Shown: positions 10,891-19,809 of the stretch, one piece after another
How positions within the stretch are numbered: the stretch's first letter is position 1
Layout of the letters: each line of letters opens with the position of its first letter
Assembly: GCA_029851415.1 (NCBI GenBank)
Contig: CM056741.1
Span: 90,121,282-90,185,281, forward strand
Direction of reading: 5' to 3'
Source: Eretmocerus hayati
Lineage: Eukaryota > Arthropoda > Insecta > Hymenoptera > Aphelinidae
Length of the DNA stretch: 64,000 bases
Program-made: the position numbers and the translations under genes
The notes under the pieces: generated by a model
What the model saw: the letters and a program-made list of their open reading frames with translations, nothing else
Told to the model about the DNA's origin: nothing
Databases searched by the model: none

Positions 10891-12333
10891 GAGTAGTTCC
10901 GCGCGAAACAGATTTACGAAAAAGGGTCATGTCCCAAATTTTTTTCTTGACTTCTTTATTCGATTCTATGGTAGAAAATATGAACTTTTCACTACCTATG
11001 GTGCTTGAAAAATTTTTTCCGGGTACCTTCAACGCACATTTCTTTGTTCTTTTGAATTATTTTCAACAAAAAAGTTAGGGTATCTTATCAATAGAATGAA
11101 TTTTTCTCAAATTCGTTCACAGATACAGAGATGCGGCTTGCGGCATTCGAAAGGTCTTTGAAGGACCTATCGAAATCGGTCTTGTAGAATTGATTTTGAT
11201 GTCTTGGCTGATTTTATCGAGCAAAAGAGTGAAAAACATACAACACACACAGAAGATTAAATTTCTCGAAGACCAAATGCTTTAAAATCTTGGAAATTTG
11301 ATACTTTATGTGAAATTTTGTGTTCTTTCGGGAAAAAATAGTCCCGGATTCCTTTTTTGCGTTCCAACACCTATTTTGCCAATTATCACAAGTGCATTCT
11401 CCAGGCTCTTGGAAATCGTCTGTTTTCTGCGCATGCGCAGAAATTTGGATCCTTGAAACTAATCCCATTGAAAAGCCAAGAGAATTTCCTCCAAAATGAC
11501 CACCTGCCAAAGTCAATTTCATGCATTTGAACCGAATCTACAACGTATGAAAGATGAGCCTCTAATTCGAGTGCGACACGTCGATGGACGCCATCGAACT
11601 GGAGCTGGCGTGGATTTCCCTTACTGCTGTCTCCAGTACCTCCGACCCACGTCTGAGGAACTGTCAAGATTCAGTGGTCTTCTGAACGTTGCAAGTCTGG
11701 CTCAAATGCATGGAATTGACTTCGGCAGGTGGTCATTTTGAAGGAAATTCTCTTGGCTTCCTAATGAGATTGGTTTCAAGAATCCGAACTTGTGCGCATG
11801 CGCAGGAAACAGACGATTCCCAAAAGTCTGGAAAATGGATTTGTGATAATTGGCAAAAATAGGTGTTAGAACGCAAAAAAAAGGAATTTGGGACTATTTT
11901 TTCTGGAAGAACACAAGATTTCACATAAAATATCGAATTTTCAAAATTTTGAAGAATTGGGTTTCTGAGAGATTCAATCTTTTATGTTTTCCACTCTTTT
12001 GCTCGATAAAATCACCCAAGACATCAAAATCAATTTTACAAGACTGATTTTGATAGATTTTTTCAAGACCTTCCGAATGCCGCAAGCCGCATTCCTGTAT
12101 CTGTGAACGAATTCGAAGAAAATTTATGTTATTGAAAAAAATATTCTAACCTTTTTGTCGAAAACAGTTCAAAAAAACAAAGTAATGTACGTTGAAGATA
12201 CCTGGAAAATTTTTTTGGAGCACCATAGGTAGTGAATAGTTCATATTGTGTACCATAGAATGGAATAAAGAAGTCAAAAAAGAAATTTAAGACATGACCC
12301 TTTTTCGTAGGTCTGTTTCGCGCGGAACTACTC
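10891..12333. mobile_element. 1.44-kb palindromic (foldback) element
   Basis: The left end begins GAGTAGTTCCGCGCGAAACAGA and the right end is its complement. The similarity continues inward through almost the whole element, giving inverted arms of about 640 bp separated by roughly 150 bp near 11540-11690. Arms differ by scattered substitutions and small indels. Matching landmarks include GTGATAATTGGC with a GCGCATGCGCAG hexamer region and a CCTTCCGAATGCCGCAAGCCGC stretch. ATAT lies outside both ends (10887-10890, 12334-12337) and may be a target duplication. No coding sequence survives either orientation. Confidence 0.8.
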
Positions 12334-12400
12334 ATATACCAACGCATACTCACGATAGGCAACTATCATCTCGAAGGCTGCCTGGTCACTCTCCCATATC

Positions 12401-12469
12401 CGACACACTGCCGTGTTGTTGCTCCCGGTAGCACCCTCGCGCCGGCAGCAACAACACGGCAGTGTGTCG
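12401..12469. repeat. Perfect 23-bp inverted repeat (hairpin)
   Basis: 12401-12423 (CGACACACTGCCGTGTTGTTGCT) is exactly complementary to 12447-12469, with a 23-base spacer. It lies 68 bp outside the 1.44-kb palindrome. It could fold as a stable hairpin in RNA or DNA. Function unknown. Confidence 0.85.
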
Positions 12470-14125
12470 TCTGCGCGAGCCCACGTGCACATCGTCATCA
12501 TCGTCGTCGTTGCTCTGGGGATTATCTGGGTGTCTGGGTGTCGTCGCATGTGTTCGCCCTGGTGTGGGTAACACCCCTAGGTGCGTGCGCGTTCGCATGG
12601 GTGTCGGCAGTGAGCTAGTGCACCTCACGTGCATGCAGCAGGTGTTGCATACATCCATACCCTCCCGCGAGCTGACTACTCGAAGATAATGGGTTGTTGC
12701 TTATGGGGCCGCCGCCCGGATGGCAAATAGCCCTATGACGACTTCTCCAGGTGCACGTTATCGTTGGCAAGGTTTCTGCATCGCCTCGCCATCGTCATCT
12801 CCGCAATGTGAAGTGCATATTTGTGATAAATGCACTTCTCATCGGGTGCGCGGCTGTTGGGGGTGTGTAATGGATGCAGCAGGGTGCTTGCGGGCACCGG
12901 CTGTTACCACTTCCCATCCCCAAAATGGCATGTGGGTGCACCAGTGCAGAATTCCATGCGCGAATCGCGCCCGCCCTCGCTCACCCGGGAGCAAGAACCT
13001 CGGCGAATTCTCTATGTGGCACGGGCCCCGGGACCCTCTCGTGGGGCCGCGGTATATGTCCACACCGTGATGGGCCCTAAAAGGGCAGAACAACATCGTG
13101 TAGCCCGGGCAGCCCGCCCTCGGCTTCATCAGCTGGTGTGGTCGTGGAGGTGACCACCAGCGTCCTATAGGCTGGTAGTATGTATGTGCGTCTGTATGTC
13201 GTCTTCCGTTTGTCACGCGAGTTCTCCCGAACCTCTCGAGCAATCTTCTCGAAACTCCGAAGTTCTGTTCTGAATTGGTTAATGATGAGCCAAGTCCATT
13301 GACTACTTCATACTCTCAACACTTCCTCGTCCGTGTCTATTTGATGACCTAAAATTCATGACTGGCCGAGCCTCATTCAGGTCCAGTCATATCCAGATTG
13401 AACCTGGTTCATCAATCTGGATTCGGTTATGCTGCATATCATCAAAAGAGAGGAATGTCGAGTGACAACAAATAAATGTACGTTCAAGTACCGAAGCTTT
13501 AATGGAAATCTAAGAGGAGGAAGATTCAAACATATTCACAGAAATATTTACAAAAGGTCAATAGACCGTTAGACTAAGCGCGAAAGCTCGAGCACGAGGT
13601 CGGGAGAGCACGATGGGGAAGACATTCTACTGATAGGCACCAGAGAGAGAAAGAGAGATCGGGCTGGCACTTACAGGTGTTGTCAATGTCGCTGGTCCAA
13701 GGGACGAGATGACTACGATGTCCGGGCGCAGTTGGATTTGCCCAAAGATGGGCCGACGAGGATGACGAGAGCGGGCCAACGAGATCCCAAGCGCGGGCCG
13801 AGGGTATGCCGAAGTGGAGGGCCAAACGATGCCAGGACGGACCGAGAACTATGGACAACCAGGTGGGTCGAGGAGCTGCTGCTAGAAGACCTGGCGCACA
13901 TGCGAAGACCGGAAAAGTTGCTCCAAGAAAGGCGGCCACGAGGCAACGAGATAATATTCGGCGGAGCGCAACGTGCTTGCTTTACTCCGGTCTGGCTAGG
14001 AATGCAACACGCCGGCGATGTACGCGACTTCGATGCGCGCGGAGGGGAAAAACGGGGGGTGTGGGGGGTCAAGCTATTGCAGCTGCTGCCGCAAGCGACG
14101 GCCCACGGGCGCAATATATGCCGAA
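12470..14125. other. No gene recognised
   Basis: About 1.65 kb, GC-rich in 12500-13200. Several frames of 60-145 codons overlap one another on both strands without conserved domains, so I treat them as chance. It is the flank of the GA-microsatellite insertion site of the R1-type copy A. Confidence 0.5.
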
Positions 14126-14140
14126 TCTCTCTCTCTCTCT
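14126..14140. repeat. (CT)n microsatellite at the 3' end of copy A
   Basis: A short CT run abuts the poly-T (poly-A on the minus strand, 14141-14153) that ends R1-type copy A. The equivalent junctions of copies B and C also lie in CT/GA repeats. Confidence 0.85.
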
Positions 14141-14618
14141 TTTTTTTTCTTTTAAGTGGAATATAAGAGAAAATCTGATGACAGGAAATCCCTATTGGAT
14201 GTCCCTCCGGCAGACCATGAGCGCTTTCGTTTTGCCTACCCGGTGAACCGGATGAGCATGAATCCAGCGCCCGTGTGCCCTGGGGGCTAAAACCTCCTGC
14301 TCTCAGCCCTACAGTGTTGGCAAGCCATCAGTGCAGAACTGGGTGCAGCTAACTCCTATCTAACCAACTCACCCCGGAACCGCGTTAGCATTACTTCAGG
14401 GTGGGAGGCGTATCGTGCTCAGCATCGAGCGACTCTCTTTTCTCACGACTCGCAGGTGTTGTTGCTCCTTCTTCGATCTTTTCCTAGTCTTCTTTCTTCG
14501 ATCTTCTCTCTCTTTTCTTTTCTCTTGTTTCTTCTTTCTTCTTCCTTCTTTCTCCCCTCTCCAGTTCATCATATTCCTCCTAGAATGATTTGGACCTCTC
14601 CTGTTTGAATCGGCAGAC

Positions 14619-15701
14619 TCACTGTGATTTGTCTGCTTCGAGGCGCCTCACTCCCCTTTCTTCCTCCTCCTTACGGGTCATCACCAGCTTAATGTATCCA
14701 GTGACTCTATCCCATGTCTCCTGGTTGCGGAGCAAGTACGGAACGAGGTTCTCAGGTGTTAGTTGAGCACCCAGCCATTCATCCAACTCGGCGCGCTCCC
14801 TTAGGGTGTCGTTGCACGTGAATATGGCGTGTTCAGCGTCATCCCAGTTGTCCCCGCATGACTGACATGCTGGGGATGTCCTCCTCTTGAACCGAGTAAG
14901 GTAGGCACCGAAGCAACCGTGGTCACTCAGTGCCTGCGTCGTCCAGTAGTCCATCTCTCCGTGGGTGCGTTCCGCCCACTTGGCTACGTCACGGATCAAC
15001 CGGTGCGTCCATCTGCCATTCGCAAATGGCGAATCCCACTCAGTTTGCTACTGTTCGGGGGTGGTCTCGTTCTCGTTGTCGTGGATGATCTCCTTCATTG
15101 TCGGAGTCAGCACTCGTTCGGCTCCGATCACTTTCTGGCGGTCCCAGATCCTTACTCGCTCCGCGACGAGCAAGTGGATGGGCGGAGTACTCGCCAACAC
15201 GTAAGCCGCATCTCCTGACACGGTGCGGTAGGCACGGATACTCCTCAGGGCCGCTCTTCGATGGACAGGCCCCATTCTCTTCTCGATGATGGTCTTCTCT
15301 ACTCTCTTCCCCCATACGGGTGCACCGTACAGCATGATGGAGGTGGTGACGGTGTTGAGAAGTGCGCGCCTCTTTTCCTTGGGTCCTCCGATATTCGGCA
15401 TAAGCCGCTGGAGTGCCGCACCGACCCTGCTCGCCTTCTGGGCGGCTTCCTGGATGTGCTTCTTAAACGACCACTTGTCGTCGAGCCATACACTGAGGTA
15501 TTTCAGCTCTGTCTCCCGTGGGATCTCTTGCCCGTTGATATAAAACCAGGGTAAGTCAAACTTCCTACGCCTTGTGACCACGATTGCCCCGCAATTTTCT
15601 ACAGCGAGCTTCAAAAGCCTGGTGATCATCCACTCGTAGACTCGGGCCAGCGCTTCGTTCGCGCGTCTACCCAAGAGTTCCTCGTTGTCGGCCCATACTA
15701 T
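14619..15701 (-). pseudogene. R1-clade ORF2, C-terminal half (copy A)
   Basis: Contains the end of the RT thumb (LKYLSVWLDDKWSFKKHIQ), the region after RT (ALLNTVTTSIMLYGAPVWGK) and the C-terminal Cys/His motif CQSCGDNWDDAEHAIFTC, characteristic of R1-clade ORF2. A TAG lies after NETTPEQ near 15048 where copies B and C encode Trp, splitting the frame from 14999-14619. The upstream half, with the catalytic FADD box, is at 30384-30791 beyond the LTR insertion. It would nick target DNA and reverse-transcribe the element RNA. Confidence 0.9.
15698..15701. repeat. Target-site duplication CTAT (left)
   Basis: CTAT directly precedes the LTR start TGTGACGG and recurs at 30380-30383 after the 3' LTR. 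The 4-bp length is usual for Gypsy integrases. Confidence 0.9.
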
Positions 15702-16034
15702 TGTGACGGGGTGAGTCTCGGGCCCTCCGCCCGCGCCTCATCCCGTCCCATGACGGTTCACCGGCGACGGCTCCGCGAGCCACGCAACGCCCGTGCGCCG
15801 CTCGCTGTCCGTCGCAGGCGCACCGTCAGCGGTTCTGACGGCGCTCCGCGCCTTCCCCCAGGTACTACTTCGCGGTGCGACCCATCGTCGCGGACGACGG
15901 GCCGCACAGCGGGCAGATCGCTCCGACCAACCTTTCAGTCCACACACTCTCTCTCGAGTCTCTTGTTTTACATTAAAGTCACTCTAAAACTATTCTCGCT
16001 CGTGTTCTTTCCGGAATCTCCTGCCCATGCAACA
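15702..16034 (+). repeat. 5' LTR, 333 bp
   Basis: Starts TGTGACGGGG and ends GCAACA. The same sequence with about five differences recurs at 30047-30379. The segment is GC-rich for its first 250 bp. No clear TATA box is seen; an ATTAAA near 15970 could serve in polyadenylation. Confidence 0.93.
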
Positions 16035-16040
16035 GCTTTT

Positions 16041-16055
16041 TGGTGCTAGGTGGGG
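16041..16055 (+). promoter_or_regulatory. Candidate primer-binding site
   Basis: TGGTGCTAGGTGGGG begins six bases after the 5' LTR. TGG pairs with the CCA end of a tRNA; which tRNA is not determined. Confidence 0.5.
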
Positions 16056-16529
16056 TGGATTCCCGCGAGCAACCTTTTTCATTTTTAGAGAAAAAAAAAG
16101 AGGATTTCTTTTTCCTCTCAGCTCACCACAAAAAAAAAAATTTTTTTTCCCGCTTTGGGAAATTGTCGAGAGTGTTGCGAGAGAAAAAAAAAAGTGACAA
16201 GTTAATACAAGAGCTCGAGCCAAGCGGAAGAAACATCAGCCAGCGCCGACCAAAACTGAAGCGGACTTCATACCCAGCCCACCCGCCCGCCAGCAACTCA
16301 TCAGGGTCACCGAGTGCTGTTTATCATCGACACATCCAGGTTTCGGTAATCCAGCCAGCCGGTCACTGCACGGAGCCTCATGCTGCTCATCGCAACTACA
16401 TTCATCCTGGCCTGCTGTAGCTGCAAATCAGCGTAGATACAAAGACTCTATTACGATCTCTCTCTCTGCTATATAACAAAGTTATAGTCGTGTTCAGTCT
16501 CAAAGCTTCAATCCCATTTCGTTTCTAAA
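16056..16529 (+). other. Leader of the 14.7-kb element
   Basis: Untranslated leader between primer site and the first gag ATG at 16530. It contains A- and T-rich homopolymer runs (16090-16195). No gene seen. Confidence 0.6.
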
Positions 16530-17435
16530 ATGGCCCGCATGCTCAATCTTTTTGGAAAATCTAAGAGTAAGGAGTCCCTATCTCAAACGGGAACTCGACC
16601 AAAAGACACTCATTTCAATCCTCAAATTTTCGACGAGCATGGCCAACAGTTTGAATTCGAAACATCTAGTAAAGCAAACTTTTATACTGGTATGCCGGAT
16701 ACTTTGAACGAACAGAACGAACAGGAGGGAGCTTGGGGACTTGACGCGAGTGTGATGAATGGCCAAGATGAAATTTGTGAACCATTGAATTTGAGCCGGT
16801 CGAATACGCCCCAAAATAATGGTCAGTTCACTGGTCCGAACTACCAGCAATGGCGAGCGACTCAGCCAATTCTCAAGGAATCCCCGATAAAAGTGAACCC
16901 GTTTCGGCCACCCACACAAAACCCGACCCCAAATGCAATGTACCCGGAAACATTCTTAGTTAGAGGGACTGATGGCAGAACGTTTTTCTGCAGGCGACAG
17001 TTTCCTTATGAGCAGGACATTCAAATTCAGAGCTCGTTCTCACTACAAGCAAATGAGATGAATGAATCAAACATGCAAATTCCTAGAAACATACCTACTC
17101 CACAAAATTTTGTAAACGAAATCCATGATGGGAGAAGTCAAACAAATTCACCAATTCTAATAGTGCCAAGTACTTCTCAAAACATTCCTAGAACACCATG
17201 GGACCCCCCTCAAACAGAAGGAATCCCACAAAATTCACAACAAACTCCAATCCCAAGGTCCGGTCAACCGACCAACCAACAAAATTTCGAGATTCTTACC
17301 AATGAGAGAGTTATTCATGCTCATAAGACAACTGTACCTGTAGCAAGCACAACTCCGAAAACTGCAGAATCGTATGTGGAAAATTCTTCCGCGGAAAAAG
17401 TTTCCAAAAGATTGCCGAAATGTGGAGGAAACTGA
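16530..17435 (+). CDS. Gag N-terminal frame (Asn/Gln-rich)
   Basis: A 301-residue frame starting MARMLNLFGKSKSKESL, rich in Asn, Gln, Pro and Thr, with no recognised fold. It is the first frame after the leader and ends 16 bases after the ATG of the capsid-bearing frame. That frame is offset by -1 and open back to 17327, giving a 109-bp overlap. I find no canonical slippery heptamer in the overlap, so either a single-base indel has split one long Gag of about 790 residues or this is a separate N-terminal protein. Start chosen as the first ATG with an uninterrupted frame. Confidence 0.65.
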   Translation: MARMLNLFGKSKSKESLSQTGTRPKDTHFNPQIFDEHGQQFEFETSSKANFYTGMPDTLNEQNEQEGAWGLDASVMNGQDEICEPLNLSRSNTPQNNGQFTGPNYQQWRATQPILKESPIKVNPFRPPTQNPTPNAMYPETFLVRGTDGRTFFCRRQFPYEQDIQIQSSFSLQANEMNESNMQIPRNIPTPQNFVNEIHDGRSQTNSPILIVPSTSQNIPRTPWDPPQTEGIPQNSQQTPIPRSGQPTNQQNFEILTNERVIHAHKTTVPVASTTPKTAESYVENSSAEKVSKRLPKCGGN

Positions 17436-18910
17436 ACGCACGCGAGCCGTCAAACATAGAAACTAGCCAAGCTCACCAGCAAATTCCACGGTGTAACACA
17501 CCGCGGAATATAACTTCCAATCACGTGAATCAAATGTATTCGCGACCACAGAATGTGACTTCGAATAATGGAATTCAGACCCAAACGCTACCAAGAGTTT
17601 TCATACATCAAATGGGGTCAAATAATCAGCCACAATCCCATCAAGTAGACTCACAGGGCTCAGACGAAGAGTGTCAGTTTCCTCAGCAAATCGGAAATCA
17701 AGCGATTCGAACAATCACAAAACAAGGGGCGGATCCGAATTTCCGCGAAGTCCTCAAAAATATTGGGGAATTCAACGGAGATTCGGATATTTTAGACAAT
17801 TTTTGCTCTGCCGCAAGGTATGCAGCAAGTGTGGGGGGTCCGGAGTCCGAACGCCTGATTTTGATGACTATCTCGAATAAATTACGAGGTACGGCAAAAC
17901 TATTATTTGGACCATTGGTAATGAAATTTGATTCTGTAGAAGGCTTTCTCAAAGAGTTAGAAGAGCAGTTCACAGTAGTAGATTCGTTAGAGGACATTAT
18001 GTCCGAATTGAAAACTTGCACCAAAAAAAGAGATGAGTCATTGGAAGCTTACGGCGTACGGATTCAGGGAATTTTATCGCGTTTCAAATACATCGCAGCC
18101 TCGAAATCACACTACACGGTAGCAGAGATACAATCACGTAATAGGGATGCTGACGAAGCGGCGATGACACGGTTCATAATAGGCATCGGTCATGAACTCG
18201 AGAGTGTTGTGCGGAGTAGCCGACCAAGCAATATACGCGAGGCGATTAGACTCGCTCAGCAAGCGGCGCTGCAACGAAAAAACTACCCGAATACTGATGA
18301 TATACAGAACGCGCAAACCAATTCAACCGTCACGAGGCAGGCTAACGCACGCGTCCTGGAGTCAAAAATAGTGTGCAGATATTGCTCATTACCTGATCAT
18401 GTTGAAGATCAATGTTTCAAAAAGAAAAATGACAATAAAGTCTGCCAATACTGTGAAAAACCGGGACACGATGCCAAGGTCTGTTGGAAGCTAGAGTCCG
18501 ACTTTGAAAAACGCGAGATATACATTGATCGCCCGAGCACTCGCCGAGGACGAGGAGATTTCCGTGGCAGGGGAAGAGGTGGCGGAAATAGAGGAAATTA
18601 CCGGGGTCGGAGACAAGGGAATTTTTCAGCGCAAGGGAATGATTATCACCCTAACCAAAACGCGCCAAACAATGTGTACGACGCGAGTGGCACGGGCCAA
18701 TACGGTTATGCAAACGCCGCTCAGAATTTCCACACGTCGCCAGCAACATTTCCCTTTGGTTTCCCGAATCTGCAAACCGCGCAGCCACCGACACCTCCAA
18801 CGCAAATGAATGTACCCAACAACCCACAACCCCTGGTACAAGCTAGCCAAGCTCAAACTCCGCCTTTCCAACCTCAAAACCAACAGGCCCAAAACCAGCA
18901 TTTAAACTAA
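17420..18910 (+). CDS. Gag: capsid-like, two CCHC knuckles, RG-rich tail
   Basis: 496 residues. The central part (about residues 95-290) has the Gag capsid pattern, with FREVLKNIGEFNGDSDILDNF and a LEAYGVRIQGILSRFKY stretch. About residues 315-355 hold paired knuckles, CRYCSLPDHVEDQC (C-x2-C-x4-H-x4-C) and CQYCEKPGHDAKVC. An RG/RGG-rich segment follows (about 373-400), then a Gln/Pro/Asn-rich tail. Gag coats the RNA genome. The stop TAA (18908-18910) directly follows a TTTAAAC heptamer in slip phase, so pol is probably made by a -1 shift. The true N-terminus may lie in the preceding frame. Confidence 0.88.
   Translation: MWRKLNAREPSNIETSQAHQQIPRCNTPRNITSNHVNQMYSRPQNVTSNNGIQTQTLPRVFIHQMGSNNQPQSHQVDSQGSDEECQFPQQIGNQAIRTITKQGADPNFREVLKNIGEFNGDSDILDNFCSAARYAASVGGPESERLILMTISNKLRGTAKLLFGPLVMKFDSVEGFLKELEEQFTVVDSLEDIMSELKTCTKKRDESLEAYGVRIQGILSRFKYIAASKSHYTVAEIQSRNRDADEAAMTRFIIGIGHELESVVRSSRPSNIREAIRLAQQAALQRKNYPNTDDIQNAQTNSTVTRQANARVLESKIVCRYCSLPDHVEDQCFKKKNDNKVCQYCEKPGHDAKVCWKLESDFEKREIYIDRPSTRRGRGDFRGRGRGGGNRGNYRGRRQGNFSAQGNDYHPNQNAPNNVYDASGTGQYGYANAAQNFHTSPATFPFGFPNLQTAQPPTPPTQMNVPNNPQPLVQASQAQTPPFQPQNQQAQNQHLN
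18901..18907 (+). promoter_or_regulatory. Canonical -1 ribosomal slippery heptamer
   Basis: TTTAAAC is read in the Gag frame as CA[T TTA AAC] TAA, the X XXY YYZ arrangement. Slipping back one base puts ribosomes into the frame of the protease ORF, which has no stop from here to 19588. The nearest clear stem is TGCGC-CGG-GCGCA at 18934-18946, further away than the usual 5-9 bases. A pseudoknot may involve other bases. Confidence 0.75.
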
Positions 18911-18975
18911 TATCTCGTCCGTCGCAGACCCCGTGCGCCGGGCGCATCGATGTCGCAATAAAGAATGCGCCACTG

Positions 18976-19590
18976 ATGAGCAAGAGCGGTCATGACCAAG
19001 CGTCGCTGCCCGATTCACCACTCAATGAAAAATCATCATCTGAGGATGAATCGAGGCAAGATACGAGTGAAAACGATAACGATGAAGACTCTTCATCACC
19101 ATCATCCCAAGTAAAAATCCGCAGAACAGACATCAAATTTTTAAAAACTGGAATAATGCCACCAGTAGTAGATTTCCTTTGCCAAGAAGCTGTAGATAGA
19201 AAAGCCAGATTGTACATTGATTCTGGAGCCGACGTGTGCATAATCAAATCTAGTAAAGTTGAGAATCTTGAAAATATAGATAAATCTGAAATTTTACTAG
19301 TTAATGGCGTAGCAAAAGGTGAATTCAAGTCTATGGGAGTGATTCTAATGAATGTCAATGGTATGCGATGGCAATTTCACGTAGTCCCCGATGCAATATT
19401 ATCAGATTGTGATGGATTGATCGGGTGGGACTTTTTAACGGAATTTGGAGGGAAATTGAACCCTAAAACCCGCTGCCTTGAATTTGAAAATTTCTCAATT
19501 CCCATGGTCTATAAAGAGAAAATTGAATTGCCGCCAGGTGTAAGAAGAATTATAAAATTCAAGGTTCTGAATGATCTTAAAGAGGGCTAG
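18976..19590 (+). CDS. Retroviral-type aspartic protease region
   Basis: 204 residues from the ATG shown. In the element the frame is probably entered by -1 slippage near 18907, about 23 codons earlier. An acidic Ser-rich leader precedes the protease core, with the active site in LYIDSGADVCI (D-S-G-A) at about residues 75-85 and a later SDCDGLIGWDFL strand-turn motif. It would cut Gag and Pol. A TAG at 19588-19590 and a TAA at 19729-19731 interrupt the same frame before RT, so in this copy pol cannot be made as one chain. Confidence 0.88.
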   Translation: MSKSGHDQASLPDSPLNEKSSSEDESRQDTSENDNDEDSSSPSSQVKIRRTDIKFLKTGIMPPVVDFLCQEAVDRKARLYIDSGADVCIIKSSKVENLENIDKSEILLVNGVAKGEFKSMGVILMNVNGMRWQFHVVPDAILSDCDGLIGWDFLTEFGGKLNPKTRCLEFENFSIPMVYKEKIELPPGVRRIIKFKVLNDLKEG

Positions 19591-19809
19591 ATCCCTCGCA
19601 CGCACTTGGCTAAGGGAGTACTTTTTGGCAATTTTATTGCAAAGAATCATGATGGCTATGGAATAGCTGGAGTTTTTAACACTTCAAATGAAACGATTTA
19701 CATTGATACACCTGCGGTCAAACTCAAATAATGTGAGAGAATTATACCTTGGGATGAAGGGGAAGAAGAAAGCGTCAAAGGGGATGACGCAATTCATTAC
19801 ATACGAAAA
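19591..19809 (+). pseudogene. Protease-RT connector with two in-frame stops
   Basis: The frame shared by the protease and RT continues through here with coherent sequence (KGVLFGNFIAKNH, IYIDTPAVKLK) but is broken by TAG (19588-19590) and TAA (19729-19731). These look like point-mutation lesions, not a real boundary, since the codons around them read as normal pol. Confidence 0.7.

Larger units (their letters stand above)
14141..15701 (-). mobile_element. R1-clade non-LTR element copy A, 3' half
   Basis: Minus-strand element with poly-A (14141-14153), 3' UTR (about 14154-14618) and the C-terminal half of ORF2. It breaks at 15701 exactly at the target duplication (CTAT, 15698-15701) of the 14.7-kb LTR element. 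The same element resumes at 30384, with sequence matching the uninterrupted copy B across the junction. Total length without the insert is about 5.65 kb, normal for the R1 clade. The UTR shares the stretch GGAACCGCGT-x2-CATTACTTCAGG with copy C and, less exactly, with copy B. Confidence 0.9.

Noticed and set aside
12839..14246. Several 100-146-codon frames in GC-rich DNA
   Set aside because: They overlap each other on both strands, have no domain or consistent composition, and lie in the flank of a transposon.
17327..17435. Programmed -1 frameshift between the two gag frames
   Set aside because: The frames overlap in the right phase, but no X XXY YYZ heptamer is present in the overlap; a one-base indel or a separate protein is as likely.
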